Assembly: GCA_034004165.1 (NCBI GenBank)
Contig: JAVEXI010000004.1
Location: forward strand, 1-64,000
Source of the DNA: Gudongella sp034004165
GTDB taxonomy: Bacteria > Bacillota > Clostridia > Tissierellales > Tissierellaceae
Direction of reading: 5' to 3'
Length of the DNA stretch: 64,000 bases
Notes under the pieces: generated by a model
Seen by the model: the letters and a program-made list of their open reading frames with translations, nothing else
The model's database searches: none
Told to the model about the DNA's origin: nothing
Translations under genes and position numbers: made by a program
In this document: positions 17,354 to 26,747 of the stretch, one piece after another
How the letters are laid out: each line of letters starts with the position of its first letter
Numbering within the stretch: the first letter of the stretch is position 1

Positions 17354-19582
17354 CTATAACTCTATATAATTATACCTAATGTTTTGTTTATCTAGTATTT
17401 CTTTTTCTCTTTTCTGGCAGGTAAACAAGACTATTTGCCTTCTTACAGATTCTTCGCCAATAAATTTAATTGCATTTCCAAGCCTTTCTTCATCGTACTG
17501 GGCAAAGCTTTCATCTAGAAAAATAGGCGCATCATCTGGAATTAGTTTAGAAAAAATACCCATTCTCAAAGCCATATATAGCTGATCAGTGGTACCACTG
17601 CTAAGATCATCAATCTGCAAAATTCTACCTGATTCTATATCTTCAATTTTGATGTTTAGTTCTGAATCTATCCTTACAGTAGAATGTAGTCCTCCAGTCA
17701 ACCTTCCCATCACATGGCTAATTTTTTTATTGATTTCAGGAGCATATTCTCTGTGTACCTGGGTTGAAAGTTCTTTAATTCTGTCTCTTGCTATGGTGAT
17801 AGCTTCCTTTTCAAAATTTAAATTATCTAATTGATTATATAATCTTTCTCTTTCCTCTTCATATTCTTGTAATAAGTGCAACTGCTCTCCATAAACTGAA
17901 ATTTTTCCATCAAGCTCTCTTAATTTAAAAGAGGTATACTCACGCTCTTCTATTAGAGTTTTGTTTAACATTAATAGTTCTGCCTTGCTTAATGATCCGG
18001 ACTCTAATTGTGCTTCTTCAATGAAGGCACTAGAATCTTCCAAAACAATCTTTTCTTCTTCACATTCTTCCTTAATTTTATTATATTCTCTTTCCAGCAG
18101 ACTAATTTCTTTTTCCAATGATTGTAATTCAATTGTAGCTTTGAAGGATTCTTCAAGTTCTTGTAATGTATTGATTTTAAATTCATTCAGCACTGATGTC
18201 ATCTCAGTGTTGATTTCTTCTAACTGTTTGTTCTCAGATTCTCTTTTCTCTATTAAGTTAGTCAAGACATTGGTTATTTCAATATTTTTAGCTTCTCTCG
18301 TCTTAATAATATCATCTATTTTCTTAAAATCCTGATTGTAAGCTTCAACAGCCTTATTAATTAGTAGCCTTGTATAAATCATAAATGCGACTAAAAGCAA
18401 TAACCCCTGAGCTGCAGCTACCATTATATATTTACCTGTAGCAAAACCGTATAAAGTAACAGCTAAATAGGTTATTACTGCAAGAACAGTAGCAAATAGT
18501 ACCCATCTGCTTTTGGTTACATTGCTCTGAATGCCCTGATTTATTCTGTCTTTTTCTTTTTCAAAACCCGTCAGTTCTCCTTCCTGAAAATTATTATTTT
18601 TCAGGTTCTCTTCTGTCGAAGAAATATTAACTGTCAAATCTGTTATCTGCTTTTCAAGCAGAGCAGCTTGAAAATTAAGATCTCTGCAATTAATTAAAGT
18701 CTCCTCATCTACTTTGCAAAATTCTCCAAATGTTTTTCCTTTCGATTGTAAAACAAGTATCTCACTTTCCAGTACTTTCATTCTTTCTAACTTTTCTTTT
18801 CTTTCAAGAATTCTTATAATATCAAGTTCATGTTTGTTTTTCCTGAATGCATTCTCTAATTTTGCGATTTCTTCACTTAGTACAGAGTAAGAATTTGAAG
18901 CTTCTTGGTAAATTTCTTTTGTCTTTTTTATCTCTGATATCCTTTTCTCTAAATCTTCTGTTTTCCTATAAATCAAACCATATTTCGAATTCAAAGCTCT
19001 TTCTGTACCAATTTCCTTTAGCTTTCCATTAAGTTTTTCTAATGCTTTTACAACTGAAATAGACTGTTCTCCTGAAGAAGCTGCATTTGTCAGTCTGTTC
19101 TTTAGTTCCTGAGCCAAGCTCTCATCAGTCGCGATATCTCCCTGTTTTACATAAACAGTACTTCCAAACACCCCACTGTCAACTTCAAAGAATTCAAAAC
19201 CAGGTTGTAAAACTCTATTAGAGTTTCCTAATCTAATTTTGTTAGTTATGTCTTCACCAGTAATCTCATCAAATACTTTTAAGCTCTCTACTCCTTTTGT
19301 AAAATTTCTATAAACTTTGTAGCTAGTATCCCCTCTTGATAATGTCATCTGCCCCTCATATAAAGAACTTCTCCAAGGAGTGTACTTCAAGTGATCCTCT
19401 GTATATTTGGTCGTTCGAAGGTTAGGTTTTATAAAGCCATATAGCATCCCTTCTATAAATCCATTAATCGTAGATTTCCCACTTTCATTGTATCCGTAAA
19501 TGAGATTAAGCCCTCCTTGAAGGCGTATTATCTTGTTTGAAAACTTCCCAAAACTCATCAGGTTGAGCTCAGTTATTTTCAT
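17354..19582 (-). CDS. Rad50/SbcC-like coiled-coil ATPase (YhaN type)
   Basis: 742-residue ABC-type SMC-like ATPase. Walker A YNESGKST at about 31-38, Walker B PIFLDESFAQYDEERL near the C terminus, and a signature-like DLSSGTTDQLY before it. Two long coiled coils flank a hydrophobic pair of segments at about 345-400, which replaces the zinc hook and looks like a membrane hairpin. This is the YhaN/YhaO layout known from Bacillus and Staphylococcus, smaller than SbcC. It is paired with the nuclease gene just upstream (4-nt overlap), so the two should form a DNA-end processing complex. Confidence 0.88.
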   Translation of the reverse strand: MKITELNLMSFGKFSNKIIRLQGGLNLIYGYNESGKSTINGFIEGMLYGFIKPNLRTTKYTEDHLKYTPWRSSLYEGQMTLSRGDTSYKVYRNFTKGVESLKVFDEITGEDITNKIRLGNSNRVLQPGFEFFEVDSGVFGSTVYVKQGDIATDESLAQELKNRLTNAASSGEQSISVVKALEKLNGKLKEIGTERALNSKYGLIYRKTEDLEKRISEIKKTKEIYQEASNSYSVLSEEIAKLENAFRKNKHELDIIRILERKEKLERMKVLESEILVLQSKGKTFGEFCKVDEETLINCRDLNFQAALLEKQITDLTVNISSTEENLKNNNFQEGELTGFEKEKDRINQGIQSNVTKSRWVLFATVLAVITYLAVTLYGFATGKYIMVAAAQGLLLLVAFMIYTRLLINKAVEAYNQDFKKIDDIIKTREAKNIEITNVLTNLIEKRESENKQLEEINTEMTSVLNEFKINTLQELEESFKATIELQSLEKEISLLEREYNKIKEECEEEKIVLEDSSAFIEEAQLESGSLSKAELLMLNKTLIEEREYTSFKLRELDGKISVYGEQLHLLQEYEEERERLYNQLDNLNFEKEAITIARDRIKELSTQVHREYAPEINKKISHVMGRLTGGLHSTVRIDSELNIKIEDIESGRILQIDDLSSGTTDQLYMALRMGIFSKLIPDDAPIFLDESFAQYDEERLGNAIKFIGEESVRRQIVLFTCQKREKEILDKQNIRYNYIEL

Positions 19583-20682
19583 AGGTCTTCCCCACCTTCC
19601 AAAAGCGCAAGGATACCTAAATATAATGCGCGCTGATTCAATTTGTCATCGATTTTATCATCAAATGACTTAATAAAACTACCGATAATATTGTCGTTAT
19701 GAACTACAGCAAGCTGCTCAATATCTATATCAGGAATAGTTTCATCCAAAACTTCAATATGATAGCACACTTCTTCAAGCTCACTCTTAAGGGTTTCAAG
19801 TTCCAGATACAAAGACCTGGTTCCTTTAAGGATAATCCGGTGATAATACTGTCTCGATGATCTATCTATGGCTTCTAATGCTTGTAAAAACACTTCACTT
19901 TGACTTGAATTCCCATCCACTAAAATTTCACTTGTCATAAATATTCTTCTGCTAAAAGGTATGAACTCAAATTCAGGTGTATCATCAAGAATTCCCAAAA
20001 TAAAGCCTCTTTCCCCAGTCTCTCCAAAATCAAGGCCTTCCAAAGATCCACAATATGCAATATTTTTCTCCAAAAACATAGGTTTATGAATATGTCCCAA
20101 TGCAACATAATCCATACTTAAATTTCTTAACTCATGGATAGCAAGAGACATGTACTTACTATTGCCCATTACATCGCCATGAAGCATTAAAATGTTAAAG
20201 TAATCTCTTTCTCTTTCAAGTGCTGAAGCCATATCTAAAGCATTTGAAGCTTTAGTCCAGCTTGCACCGTGTACTACAACTCCAAGGTCATCAAGTAATT
20301 TCTTCTGTATTTTACCTTCTTCAAACAGGGTAACATTATCACTCCAATTCCAGTTGAAAAAGATAGAATCAGGAGACATTCTGTCGTGATTCCCTGCAAT
20401 TATCACAAATTGCACGTCTTTTGCTGTAGAAATTATTTCGTTAAGCCTTCTCATATCGCGGTGGGTAAAATAACTCTCTTCGTATAAATCACCACTTATT
20501 AATATTAAGCTTATATTTTCTTCAACGGCAAAATCAACCATTCGTTTAAACGTTCCCCAGATTTCTTCTCTTCGAATTTTTCCCTTCTCTGAACCTATTG
20601 AAGAAGAACTAAATTTTGCACCTAAATGAATGTCTCCAGTATGTATAAACTTTAATTTTTCTTTTCTTTCACTAAACATCAT
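19579..20682 (-). CDS. Mre11/SbcD-like DNA repair nuclease (YhaO type)
   Basis: 367-residue Mre11-family exonuclease subunit. Metal-binding motifs: GDIHLG (about 17-22), ISGDLYEE (about 62), AGNHDR (about 98-103), LHGDVMG and LGHIHKP. The C-terminal part varies, as in YhaO. It partners the Rad50-like ATPase downstream (4-nt overlap). The start (ATG ATG at 20682/20679) lies inside the end of the PfkB-like gene with AAGGGTG upstream; the second ATG is equally possible. Confidence 0.9.
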   Translation of the reverse strand: MMFSERKEKLKFIHTGDIHLGAKFSSSSIGSEKGKIRREEIWGTFKRMVDFAVEENISLILISGDLYEESYFTHRDMRRLNEIISTAKDVQFVIIAGNHDRMSPDSIFFNWNWSDNVTLFEEGKIQKKLLDDLGVVVHGASWTKASNALDMASALERERDYFNILMLHGDVMGNSKYMSLAIHELRNLSMDYVALGHIHKPMFLEKNIAYCGSLEGLDFGETGERGFILGILDDTPEFEFIPFSRRIFMTSEILVDGNSSQSEVFLQALEAIDRSSRQYYHRIILKGTRSLYLELETLKSELEEVCYHIEVLDETIPDIDIEQLAVVHNDNIIGSFIKSFDDKIDDKLNQRALYLGILALLEGGEDL

Positions 20683-21604
20683 GAAGCACCCTTATCTCCA
20701 ATTTATTCATAAGGCTCTTTATATCTGACATATCCACCTCTCCTGATCTCCTTATGCAATGTATTACACTCGAAGCGATTCCAAGCCTTAACATAGTCTC
20801 GTCATCGTAGCCTCGAAGTATTCCGGTACTGAATCCTGCAAGCATGTACCCATAGTTAATATTACAATAGCCTGAATTAAGATGAGGCAGCTCTATTCTA
20901 TAACCTTTTTCGTCAGTTATTACAATAGCTCCTTTTGATCCCATTTCAACTACAATATATTTTATACCTTTATCTCTCAAGTATCTGGTCGCACGAAAGA
21001 TTTCGGAATCGTATTCGAGTTTTAAATGAGTCATGTTTTCCAGGGTATTAACATCCAATGTAAGCAGATAAGGTTTTTCATTGGCAATGTGATGGGCATT
21101 ATGCCCCTTCATCCCTGCCAAAACCTTCTGTCCGTTCTCTTTTGCTATTGAAATAATCTCTTCATAAACTTCTCCAGGGAAGTTTTTCGGTGCCGTTCCA
21201 CTTATGCATACCATTTCACTACTTTGAAGATTTTCTTTAAATGCATTTATAAATTCAGAAATTTCCTCCTTTGAAACACGCGGGCTTATTTCTGAAATTA
21301 ATTCTTGGTCATCGCTGTAGTTTATAAATAGTTGTTCCCCAGTAGGTTCTTTTATATTAACAAACTCATTTATTATTCCTGAATCATTTAAAAAGTCTCT
21401 TATTGCCATGCCATTATAACTACCAGCAAAACCCATGCCAATAGACTCTTCGTTCATTACTCCGAGCATGAGGCTAAGCTCAATTCCTTCTCCACCAGGA
21501 AAAACATCTAATCTTTCTGGTTGAACAGTTCCTACATGTCCTCTTCTGTAAGGAATTTTTATCCTCTTTCTTATAACCGGGTTAAAGTCAACAGACAGTA
21601 TCAT
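20672..21604 (-). CDS. PfkB-family protein with a degenerate active site
   Basis: 310 residues, aligning along its length with 1-phosphofructokinase/tagatose-6-phosphate kinase (PfkB fold): N-terminal NPVIRKRIKI, GGEGIELSLMLG near residue 40, ISGTAPKNFP, VVEMGSKGAIV. The key residues are changed. The family GAGD motif that carries the catalytic Asp reads INYG (before YMLAGFSTG, about residue 260), and GGKG(I)N reads GGEGIE. I therefore expect it is not an active sugar kinase. First gene of the operon; the start has AGGAGGTG upstream. It overlaps the nuclease gene by 11 nt. Confidence 0.8.
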   Translation of the reverse strand: MILSVDFNPVIRKRIKIPYRRGHVGTVQPERLDVFPGGEGIELSLMLGVMNEESIGMGFAGSYNGMAIRDFLNDSGIINEFVNIKEPTGEQLFINYSDDQELISEISPRVSKEEISEFINAFKENLQSSEMVCISGTAPKNFPGEVYEEIISIAKENGQKVLAGMKGHNAHHIANEKPYLLTLDVNTLENMTHLKLEYDSEIFRATRYLRDKGIKYIVVEMGSKGAIVITDEKGYRIELPHLNSGYCNINYGYMLAGFSTGILRGYDDETMLRLGIASSVIHCIRRSGEVDMSDIKSLMNKLEIRVLHDV

Positions 21605-21675
21605 AACTTACACCTCCTAATATTAAATTATACCCTTTTGAGTGACACCATTGCAATTACCATCGTTAATATACA

Positions 21676-21704
21676 TTGAAAACTACTTGTTATAATTATA
21701 TAAT
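21676..21704 (+). promoter_or_regulatory. Promoter of the ACT/HD-NadD-PRTase operon
   Basis: TTGAAA (21676-21681), 17-bp spacer, TATAAT (21699-21704), 24 nt upstream of the ACT gene start. The box sequences are near consensus. Confidence 0.75.
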
Positions 21705-21727
21705 AAGATTAAATTGGAGGGATTGAG

Positions 21728-21997
21728 ATGAAAGATATTAATTTGCTATCAGGGCACCTGCCTGGCTTTATATTGGAATACAGAGATAAGAAGGGAATAA
21801 TTAGTAAAATTAGCTCTATTCTTGCAGAAAACGATATCAATATTGCAAATATAAGAGTTGACAGAGTCGGAGAAATTGCAACGATGATCTGTGAGCTGGA
21901 TTCATCTCTAGATAAAGCTACTATTGTGCAGCTCTCTGATTTCGAAGAACTTATCAGCGCCAGGTTCTATGATCCTGACGAAGAAAGAGAAAGATAG
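21728..21997 (+). CDS. Standalone ACT-domain protein
   Basis: 89-residue protein consisting of one ACT domain, a small-molecule (often amino acid) sensing fold. It resembles the C-terminal ACT module of iron-sulfur L-serine dehydratase beta chains: LEYRDKKGIISKISSILAENDINIANI is the betaalphabeta start (residues 16-42), followed by MICELDS. No catalytic domain is attached. GGAGGG lies 7 nt before the ATG. It is followed after 21 nt by the giant fusion gene, so it may sense a ligand for that operon. Confidence 0.85.
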   Translation: MKDINLLSGHLPGFILEYRDKKGIISKISSILAENDINIANIRVDRVGEIATMICELDSSLDKATIVQLSDFEELISARFYDPDEERER

Positions 21998-22018
21998 TTC
22001 TGAATAATGGAGGATTTT

Positions 22019-25000
22019 ATGAAAACGGTTGACAAACTAAAAAAATACGTCAGCGATCACAATATTTATGAAACAATGACGTCCTTAGCCAAAAAGGAAA
22101 GTTCGACTGTGTTTACATTTGTTGAATCAATGATTCCTTTTCTTGATACTTACAGGGTTTTAGATTCATCTGAGTGGATCAGAACCCTTTTTGATTATGC
22201 TTGCTTTAAATCATTTCCTCACAAGAAAACAGCCTTAATTGATGATTCACTTATCGATTTATATGAAGCAACCCTAAATGTTCTTCAGGAAATCAATGGA
22301 GCTGAATATCTTGAGTATGACTTTGTTAATTCACTCGATGAATTTGATGTGTTTGTGGATGCTTATAAGAATCGTTATGTATACGAATTGATGCAGCTTG
22401 ATTTGGCAGCAACTGGACATAATACTATTGAGCACGTTATTGGCGTTAAGGATGTTGCGATGCATATTTCATTGCAGCTTCAACAACTAGGGCTTCCACT
22501 TGATCTAGGTATAATATTGGGTTCCAGTCTAGGGCATGACGTAGGTAAATACGGCGTAACAGATAATGAACAATCACGAGTACCTTATTTGCACTATTAT
22601 TACACAGAGCAATGGTTTAAAGAACTTGGTCTTGAAAAAATTGGTCACATAGCTACAAATCATTCGACCTGGGACCTTGAGCTTGAAACTCTTCCTCTAG
22701 AATCACTTGTTCTGATTTACTCTGACTTTAGAGTTAAAAACCGTCTGGTTGCAGGCGAATACAAAATGCACATATTCACACTTGCAGAGTCCTTTCAGGT
22801 TATCCTAGATAAACTTGACAATGTTGATGAAGCAAAAGAAAAAAGATATATAAGAGTATATAATAAGCTCAGAGATTTTGAAGACTATATTGTTTCTTTA
22901 GGTGTTGACACCACGCTTATGGGGAGTTTGACTCCTTCTGAAAAAATCTATTGGAGCCTCTTAAGAGGTGAAGAAATTGTCAGTTCATTTAAACACAAGT
23001 CCATAGAAAACAACCTGTTTCTCATGGCAAACCTAGTGAATCACGATAAATTTCTCACTATTCTTGAGGATGCAAGAAGCCAGGCTAACTGGCGAAGGTT
23101 AAGACTATATCTTGAGATACTTAAGGAGTATTCAACTTATCTTACTCAAAGGCAAAAAGTTATCGTTCTGCATTTCTTAATTGACCTCATGCTACACAAA
23201 GAAGAAGACGTAAGAAAAGAGGCATCAGAGTTAATTGGGGGAATTTTATCAAATTACGACGAAGAATACAGAAAAGAACTTCCTGCAATGATAAGTCGTA
23301 AAGATAGCGTTGAATCAAGTGAAGATGTATTCCACAGAATATTAAATGACCTTTTATATCCGAGCTATAAGCTGGCTGAATCACAAAATGAATGGCTTTA
23401 CAATCTTAAAATTATTGTAAAATCATTGTTTGAGACATGTCAGATTTCAAAAATACCTATATACTTTGACAAACTAAATGAGTTTTACAGAAATTCTGAG
23501 TCACTTACACCAGTTGCACAGTTCTATTTGGTTCAAACCATTAACTATATTCCATATTCTGAACTGAATAGCAACAGAAAAGACCAGCTAAATGAATACA
23601 TCCTTAAGAGAATATCATCCGAAAATGTAAATATTAGGCTAAGTGCTCTTGATAGGACTTTTGAGATAATATCAAAATACGATGATGAAAAACTGAATTC
23701 TCCACTTAAAAAGTATCTCTCCCAGAGAACAGAAAAATCGGATATACCTGCAGAAAACTATTCTAAATATATTATGGCTACGAAGTTGAAAGTAGATGAA
23801 GAGATTTGTGCCGTCCTAAGAACTAATTACTACTCTGACCAATCTAATGTATCGGAGCTATTTCTCGAGAACCTTAAGACTGCTACAAGCTGGACTAATA
23901 AAAAGATTAATATTGATATCCTGTACGATCAAGTGAGAAAAAATCCACAGTCTACAGGTATCCACACTGCTATACACCTTTGCAATCTCCTTAAAGTAAG
24001 TGCTGTTGAAAGGGTGCGAAATTACAGTGGATATACATTGCTGAACATAATCCCTCTGCTGACATTAGAGCAGAGAAACGATGTTGCCATAGAGCTTTTA
24101 AGAGCTCTTGAAATGGACAGCTATCAGTTTACAAAGTTTATTCCTGAGTACCTAGGTCACTTAATACTCCACCTTCCACCCAAGGAACTTGATGAACTGA
24201 TTGATGACTTAGAAGAAAAAATACAAATATCAAGGCCTCAGACAGTAATTCTGCTCTTAAATACTATCGGTACTGCAATTTTAGGATACCCTGTTTATAA
24301 GACCCTTTTTAGCGAGAATTACAGCAAAAATATCAAAAGGCTCTACAGGCTTCTTGGGTTACTGCTAGTTCCTCTTTCATCCTACAAATTGGAAATTAAG
24401 ACAGAGGCACTGAGGGTAATTGCAACCACTGTATTTAACTCAGAGCAGTTGTCTCTAGAGGACAAATATACGATTTTTAAGAGGGTCGGGAAAAAACTTC
24501 TAACCCTTATGGATGATGCTCGGGAAAATGCTTTTATTTTCTATAATACAGCTGCTTCTCTAAACCATATATACAGATTCATCTCTGAATTTGAATTCCA
24601 GTTAGGTAAAATGGATATCGAGACAGAGGAAGATGTTGTATTCTTCCCTGGCTCATTTGATCCATTTAGCCTGAGCCACAGAGAAATTGCCAAAGAAATG
24701 ACAAAGCATGGATTTGAGGTATACCTGGCTGTAGATGAATTTTCATGGTCAAAGAGAACTGAAGCTCATCAATTTAGAAGAGATATAATTAATATGAGCA
24801 TAGCAAAAGAAGATAAAATTTTCCTGTTTCCTAAGGAAATCCCAATAAATATCAGCAATAATTCTGATATGAGAAACTTAAAGACATTGTTCGGAAAACG
24901 TCAGGTTTACTTGGCTGTTGGCTCTGATGTCTTAAATAATGCCTCTGCCTATAGAGGCGATAATGAAATACTCAATTTTTCACATGTCATATTTGATAGA

Positions 25001-26743
25001 AAGTCCGAAACGGCGAACTACAGGGATGAAAGCAGGCTAGAATCGACGATTGCACGAATCAAAGGAAATGTTGTAAAACTTACACTGCCTACCCAATACG
25101 AAGATATAAGTTCAACAAAGATAAGAGAAAATATTGACAAAAACAGAGATATCTCCAAACTAATTGATCCGATGGCAGCTGATTACATTTTCAACTATGG
25201 ACTATATTTGAGAGAACCACTCTACAAAACTCTACTAGAAACAAAGACTATTGATATAGATGTTCACAGAAACCTATCTCATGAGCTCTTCGAATACCTA
25301 ATGAAACATTTTGGTGAATCTGTCAATGCAGAAGGGTTATTGGATATTAAAGAGAAACTCAGCTACAGAATTATACTGCTTATGGATACTGAGACAAATT
25401 CTCCTCTCGGATTTTCAGCTTTCTACTGGGTAAGACACAGCATGTTATATGAAGAGTTCAAAGACCAGGAGATAACAGAGTATATCAGAAATAACGCAAA
25501 AGGGCGTACTGCCTTTATAACAGGCATGTACGCAAAAGATGACGATGACAATCTAATGGATATGATTCTTAATGAAACTCTGTCTATAGCGTTGAACAGA
25601 GATTATAATTATGCTTTGTATTGCAATACTATGGTAAGCGGAGATAACAAAAAAGCAGAAGATTATATGGATATACAAGGTTTTGTCAAAACTCCTTACG
25701 TTCATAAGGATGCACCATTATTCATGGTAGATATGAACAATCCTATTACTCTGAATCTTGATTTGGAAAACACCCTCAAATCACCATATGATAGAGATCC
25801 CAGGATACAGAAAGTTATTCTTAATTCAAGGAAAGAATTAAAAAAATCTCTTGCTAATTTGTTCCCTGGAGAGCTTCTAATATCTTTTAACAGAGATATG
25901 GTATACTCAAAGCTGATACAAAAAATCTGCGACGAAAATAATGTACCGGTCAATGACTCCAGCAAGAGAAGACTTGGCAACAAAATGTGTGTGCCTTTTG
26001 GAATAATACTCAATAATTCAATTATTCCAAATACAGTTACTAAAACTCTTCACACAGAAAGGATATTTGCTCCTGATATTCAAAGTTTTACAGTAGGCAA
26101 TTTCCCTAATTACTTAACACTAGAGCAGCAGGCTAAGACTATTAAGTCATTTAACAGGCCTGTCATTCTTCTTGATGATTTGCTCCATAAGGGCTATCGA
26201 TTAAAAATAGTGGAGCCACTTCTTCGAAAAGAAAACATTGAAATTTCCAAGCTTTTTGTAGGAATTCTCTCAGGAAAAGGAAGAGAAATTGCTGAAATAC
26301 GAAAATTAAACGTTGATTCAGCCTATTTTGTTCCTAATCTTAAGCTTTGGTTCAATGAAAGTGGTCAGTATCCGTTCTTAGGCGGTGATATGGTTGAGAG
26401 CAGCAATCTTGATAACAACCTTATACCAAGTGTTAATTTTATTCTGCCTTACGTCTCGCCTAGATTTATTAAAGCTGAGGATGTAGTTAGTATATACAAC
26501 ATGAGTGAAACTTCTTTAAACAATACTGTTGCCATTTTTAAGGAAATTGAAAGACTCTACCAGGAAATAAATGAAAGAAATCTGACTATATCTTCACTCA
26601 GTGAGGTAATACACATCCCCAGATATCCTGATTTGGAACGAGGGATAAGTGAAAAGAGATTTATGAAACCATCTTCATTTATAGAAATGGACTTAGATTA
26701 TCTAAAACGATTAGAGCATACTCTGAAAGGTTACAAGAGGTGA
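22019..26743 (+). CDS. Giant fusion: HD hydrolase, helical repeats, NadD-like nucleotidyltransferase, GNAT-like and PRTase-like domains
   Basis: 1,574 residues, not recognised as a whole. Parts I can see: an HD domain (about 135-245: GHNTIEHVIGV, GHDVGKYG, YSDFRVK); a long alpha-helical middle resembling HEAT repeats (about 330-860); a NadD-type nucleotidyltransferase (about 875-1060: GSFDPFSLSHREI and ISSTKIREN, where the usual HxGH reads SLSH); a GNAT-like segment (about 1120-1245); and a phosphoribosyltransferase-like region with VILLDDLLHKGYR (about 1385). No signal peptide or membrane segment. HD protein YqeK and NadD are neighbours in many Firmicutes, so a nucleotide or NAD-related role is a reasonable guess. 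The ATG at 22019 with GGAGG 5 nt upstream is chosen; the ATG at 22007 overlaps that site. Second gene of the operon. Confidence 0.85.
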   Translation: MKTVDKLKKYVSDHNIYETMTSLAKKESSTVFTFVESMIPFLDTYRVLDSSEWIRTLFDYACFKSFPHKKTALIDDSLIDLYEATLNVLQEINGAEYLEYDFVNSLDEFDVFVDAYKNRYVYELMQLDLAATGHNTIEHVIGVKDVAMHISLQLQQLGLPLDLGIILGSSLGHDVGKYGVTDNEQSRVPYLHYYYTEQWFKELGLEKIGHIATNHSTWDLELETLPLESLVLIYSDFRVKNRLVAGEYKMHIFTLAESFQVILDKLDNVDEAKEKRYIRVYNKLRDFEDYIVSLGVDTTLMGSLTPSEKIYWSLLRGEEIVSSFKHKSIENNLFLMANLVNHDKFLTILEDARSQANWRRLRLYLEILKEYSTYLTQRQKVIVLHFLIDLMLHKEEDVRKEASELIGGILSNYDEEYRKELPAMISRKDSVESSEDVFHRILNDLLYPSYKLAESQNEWLYNLKIIVKSLFETCQISKIPIYFDKLNEFYRNSESLTPVAQFYLVQTINYIPYSELNSNRKDQLNEYILKRISSENVNIRLSALDRTFEIISKYDDEKLNSPLKKYLSQRTEKSDIPAENYSKYIMATKLKVDEEICAVLRTNYYSDQSNVSELFLENLKTATSWTNKKINIDILYDQVRKNPQSTGIHTAIHLCNLLKVSAVERVRNYSGYTLLNIIPLLTLEQRNDVAIELLRALEMDSYQFTKFIPEYLGHLILHLPPKELDELIDDLEEKIQISRPQTVILLLNTIGTAILGYPVYKTLFSENYSKNIKRLYRLLGLLLVPLSSYKLEIKTEALRVIATTVFNSEQLSLEDKYTIFKRVGKKLLTLMDDARENAFIFYNTAASLNHIYRFISEFEFQLGKMDIETEEDVVFFPGSFDPFSLSHREIAKEMTKHGFEVYLAVDEFSWSKRTEAHQFRRDIINMSIAKEDKIFLFPKEIPINISNNSDMRNLKTLFGKRQVYLAVGSDVLNNASAYRGDNEILNFSHVIFDRKSETANYRDESRLESTIARIKGNVVKLTLPTQYEDISSTKIRENIDKNRDISKLIDPMAADYIFNYGLYLREPLYKTLLETKTIDIDVHRNLSHELFEYLMKHFGESVNAEGLLDIKEKLSYRIILLMDTETNSPLGFSAFYWVRHSMLYEEFKDQEITEYIRNNAKGRTAFITGMYAKDDDDNLMDMILNETLSIALNRDYNYALYCNTMVSGDNKKAEDYMDIQGFVKTPYVHKDAPLFMVDMNNPITLNLDLENTLKSPYDRDPRIQKVILNSRKELKKSLANLFPGELLISFNRDMVYSKLIQKICDENNVPVNDSSKRRLGNKMCVPFGIILNNSIIPNTVTKTLHTERIFAPDIQSFTVGNFPNYLTLEQQAKTIKSFNRPVILLDDLLHKGYRLKIVEPLLRKENIEISKLFVGILSGKGREIAEIRKLNVDSAYFVPNLKLWFNESGQYPFLGGDMVESSNLDNNLIPSVNFILPYVSPRFIKAEDVVSIYNMSETSLNNTVAIFKEIERLYQEINERNLTISSLSEVIHIPRYPDLERGISEKRFMKPSSFIEMDLDYLKRLEHTLKGYKR

Positions 26744-26747
26744 ATAA

